Of a DNA stretch of 64,000 bases, positions 61,341 through 64,000 are shown in pieces (the stretch's first letter is position 1; every line of letters starts with the position of its first letter). The position numbers were made by a program, and so were the translations under genes. The notes below the pieces were generated by a model, which was not told where the DNA came from, did no database searches, and was given only the letters and a program-made list of their open reading frames with translations. Origin of the DNA: an uncultured Pelagibacteraceae bacterium (GTDB lineage Bacteria; Pseudomonadota; Alphaproteobacteria; Pelagibacterales; Pelagibacteraceae). Location: assembly GCA_902623305.1 (NCBI GenBank), contig CACNTB010000004.1, positions 1-64,000 on the forward strand. The letters are read 5' to 3'.

Positions 61341-63026
61341 ATGTTTCTAAAATTTCTTAAATTAGTACTATTAATACTTACATCTTATCAGACACCTTTG
61401 TATTCTAAAAGTGCTACTTTTAATGATTTCAACTCAAAGGATTTATCAAATTATTTTTCTGGTATAGTTGCATTTGAAAATCAAGATAATTCTGAAGCTT
61501 TAAAATTTTTTAACTTAACCAAAGTATTAATTAACAAACATGACAGTTATTTAAAAAGATACGTTAACTCTTTGGTTTTAGATAATAAAATACCTCAAGC
61601 AATTAATGTATTAAATAACAACGCAAACAAATCTAACTCAGATTTTTACGATGGGTATATAATTTTGATAATTGACAGTTTAAAGAAAAATAATTTTAAA
61701 AAAGCTGATGAATATTTAACAAAAAGTTTAAAATTTCAAGATGGAGATAGGATAAACCTAGTTATATTTGAAACTCTAAAACAATATATTTATACATTTA
61801 AAAATAAAAAAATATTAGATAATAAAAAAAATTTCGGTAACTTGTCTCTTATAGCTGAGACTTTTCAAAGATGTTATATTGAGGATAAAAGAACCTCATC
61901 ATTTTTTCTTAATTTAATAAATAATCAACAAGGTGACTATTCGAGATATATTTTCTTTTATCTTAATTATTTAATTGATAACAACAAATTGGATGAAGCA
62001 AGATTAGTTGTTGAACAAATTGATTATATAAATTCAACACTTTTGCTTTCACAAAGCAAAAGTTGGGTAGACAAAGAAAAATTCGATAATTTTGGAAAAA
62101 TTTTTTCATGTAAAGATCATAATGACCTTCTAAGTGAGTTTTTATTTTTAATCTCCAATCTATATTCTTCTCAGGATAATTTTGAAAAATCAAATTTTTA
62201 TTTAAATTTATCGAGCTATTTAAATCCTAAGTTTGAATTTAATCTGTCATTGGTTGCAGAAAATTTTTATCTTAATGATGAATTTGATAAAGTACAAAGG
62301 ATCTTAAAAAACTTTAAAAAAGAAGATGAATTTTATTATTGGTTTAGATTAAAAAAAGAAGCTCAAATAATAATTCAAGAGCAGAATTATGAAGGTGGTA
62401 TAAAATACATAGATTCAAAATTTAATAAAATTGAAAATCCTAATGTAAAAATGATTTTTGATTTAGCAAATTTTTATAAAAATTCTAAAAATTATGAAAA
62501 GGCAATAGATCGTTATACAGAAATTATTTTAACACTGGATGACAATTCACTTATTAAATCAGATGTATTGTATCGTAGAGGTGGAAGCTATGAAAGAATG
62601 GGTAATTATGTAAAGTCAGATGAAGATTTACTAAATGCGCTTAAAATTGACCCTAGTGATGCATATATTTTAAATTACCTTGCTTATTCTTGGTTAGAGC
62701 GTGATTATAAAATTAATGAAGCAATGGATATGCTGAAAACAGCATATGATTTAAAAAGCAATGATCCATATATTATTGATTCAATTGGATGGGCATATTT
62801 TTTAATAGAGGATTATGTAGAAGCAGAAAAGTATTTAAGAAGAGCAGTAGAATTAATGCCAGATGACCCAATCGTGAATGATCATTATGGAGATATTTTA
62901 TGGAAATTAAATCGAAAAATTCAAGCAAGATATTTTTGGAACAATGTATTAACTTTTGATGACACTGAAGAGGATATGATAGAAAAAATCAATATTAAAG
63001 TAATTGAGGGTCTTAAAAATTCCTAA
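61341..63026 (+). CDS. Tetratricopeptide repeat protein
   Basis: Repeated TPR signatures, e.g. DPSDAYILNYLAYSWLERDYKINEAMDMLKTAYDLKSNDPYIIDSIGWAYF. Confidence 0.88.
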   Translation: MFLKFLKLVLLILTSYQTPLYSKSATFNDFNSKDLSNYFSGIVAFENQDNSEALKFFNLTKVLINKHDSYLKRYVNSLVLDNKIPQAINVLNNNANKSNSDFYDGYIILIIDSLKKNNFKKADEYLTKSLKFQDGDRINLVIFETLKQYIYTFKNKKILDNKKNFGNLSLIAETFQRCYIEDKRTSSFFLNLINNQQGDYSRYIFFYLNYLIDNNKLDEARLVVEQIDYINSTLLLSQSKSWVDKEKFDNFGKIFSCKDHNDLLSEFLFLISNLYSSQDNFEKSNFYLNLSSYLNPKFEFNLSLVAENFYLNDEFDKVQRILKNFKKEDEFYYWFRLKKEAQIIIQEQNYEGGIKYIDSKFNKIENPNVKMIFDLANFYKNSKNYEKAIDRYTEIILTLDDNSLIKSDVLYRRGGSYERMGNYVKSDEDLLNALKIDPSDAYILNYLAYSWLERDYKINEAMDMLKTAYDLKSNDPYIIDSIGWAYFLIEDYVEAEKYLRRAVELMPDDPIVNDHYGDILWKLNRKIQARYFWNNVLTFDDTEEDMIEKINIKVIEGLKNS

Positions 63027-63872
63027 ATGAAAATTAATAAAATTAAATCTAATGCGAAGCTAAATTTAGCAATTAATATCACAGGAAAAAAAAAAGTTTT
63101 ACATAAAATTGAAAGTATAATTGGTTTCATAGATCTGCATGATGTTATTTCAATAAATCAACATAATGGAAAAAAACATCATATTTCTTTTTATGGAAAG
63201 TTTTCTAAAAATATTGGAAAAAAAAATACTGTTCAAAAATTATTTCAAATACTAGATAAAGAAAATTTATTAAAAAATAAAAAATTCAAAGTCAAAATAA
63301 AAAAAAAAATTCCCCAAGAATCTGGGTTGGGTGGAGGATCGATGAATGCAGCTAGTGTGTTTAATTATATGATAAAAAAAAAAATTATTAATCCAAATCA
63401 TAAAAAAATTCGAAGCATCTGTGACTTAGTTGGTTCTGATGTTATTTTAGGTACTATTTCATCCAGCTGTGTGTTGTCATCAGGTGGTAGAATTAAAAAG
63501 ATTTATGATGCTCCAAAATATTATTCTACATTAGTAAAGCCTGATTTTGGGTGCTCAACTAAAAAAATATACTCTGCTGTTCGAAAGTATACAAAACCAA
63601 AATACAACAAACCTAAAAAAAATATGTTTGGAGCAAAATATTTGATTGATCAACAAAATGCCCTTGAAACAATAGCTCTCAAAAAATATCCGAAACTTAA
63701 AAAAATAAAGTTATTCTTAGAAAGTATTGATAATCCATTATTTGTAAGAATGACTGGTTCAGGATCAACAATTGTTGCCTATTATAATTCATTAAAGAGT
63801 TGTAAATTGGCAAAAGCTAAATTTAAAAGAAAATATAAAAATTATTGGTGTGTTACAGCAAAAACTATATGA
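63027..63872 (+). CDS. ispE: 4-diphosphocytidyl-2-C-methyl-D-erythritol kinase
   Basis: SNAKLNLAINITGKK; KKIPQESGLGGGSMNAASVFN GHMP kinase motif; MTGSGSTIVA. Confidence 0.94.
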   Translation: MKINKIKSNAKLNLAINITGKKKVLHKIESIIGFIDLHDVISINQHNGKKHHISFYGKFSKNIGKKNTVQKLFQILDKENLLKNKKFKVKIKKKIPQESGLGGGSMNAASVFNYMIKKKIINPNHKKIRSICDLVGSDVILGTISSSCVLSSGGRIKKIYDAPKYYSTLVKPDFGCSTKKIYSAVRKYTKPKYNKPKKNMFGAKYLIDQQNALETIALKKYPKLKKIKLFLESIDNPLFVRMTGSGSTIVAYYNSLKSCKLAKAKFKRKYKNYWCVTAKTI

Positions 63873-63905
63873 ATTTTATAATTTTATGTTATAGGAAGCT
63901 AGTAT

Positions 63906-63979
63906 TGGGGCGTAGCCAAGCGGTAAGGCACGGGTTTTTGGTACCTGCATCCTAGGTTCGAATCCTAGCGCCCCAGCCA
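63906..63979 (+). tRNA. tRNA-Gln (anticodon TTG), 3' CCA encoded
   Basis: Manual cloverleaf: acceptor TGGGGCG/CGCCCCA, D stem GCC/GGC, anticodon stem CGGGT/ACCTG with loop TTTTGGT, T arm CTAGG-TTCGAAT-CCTAG, G73, CCA. Confidence 0.95.
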
Positions 63980-64000
63980 TTTATGAAAAATTTTTTAGAT

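Overview
AT-rich, very gene-dense bacterial chromosome segment. Gene content and streamlining look like a marine alphaproteobacterium of the SAR11/Pelagibacterales type (inference; no search was run). I see about 62 protein genes and one tRNA-Gln. I see no mobile element, prophage, CRISPR array or rRNA. Recognisable blocks: (1) hsp20 with a sigma32-like promoter and a ROSE-type RNA-thermometer hairpin; (2) oligopeptidase B split by a frameshift at an A8 tract; (3) GT9, DHDPS-family, cfa and a Lys-rich coiled-coil protein; (4) tldD/pmbA; (5) typA, groL, groS; (6) ribF-ileS-lspA-DUF3035-pgi; (7) rsmD, purD; (8) msbA-waaA-lpxK-lpxL and ubiA; (9) cytochrome c oxidase operon coxB-coxA-ctaB-small TM ORF-ctaG-coxC-surf1-thrC; (10) a 12.7-kb minus-strand run dciA-dsbA-smc-atpIBEF'F-crtI-crtB-crtY-blh-ispH-thrB-rnhA; (11) mutY, ccrM, rnhB, UDG, TPR protein, ispE, tRNA-Gln. 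Best leads: the ROSE-like thermometer on hsp20, an SMC protein that appears to lack the hinge domain, placement of the carotenoid/retinal genes directly behind the F0 ATP synthase genes, a GANTC site overlapping the putative ccrM -10 box, convergent gene pairs sharing 4-nt stop codons, and the A8 frameshift in oligopeptidase B. Most of the window is ordinary core genome.
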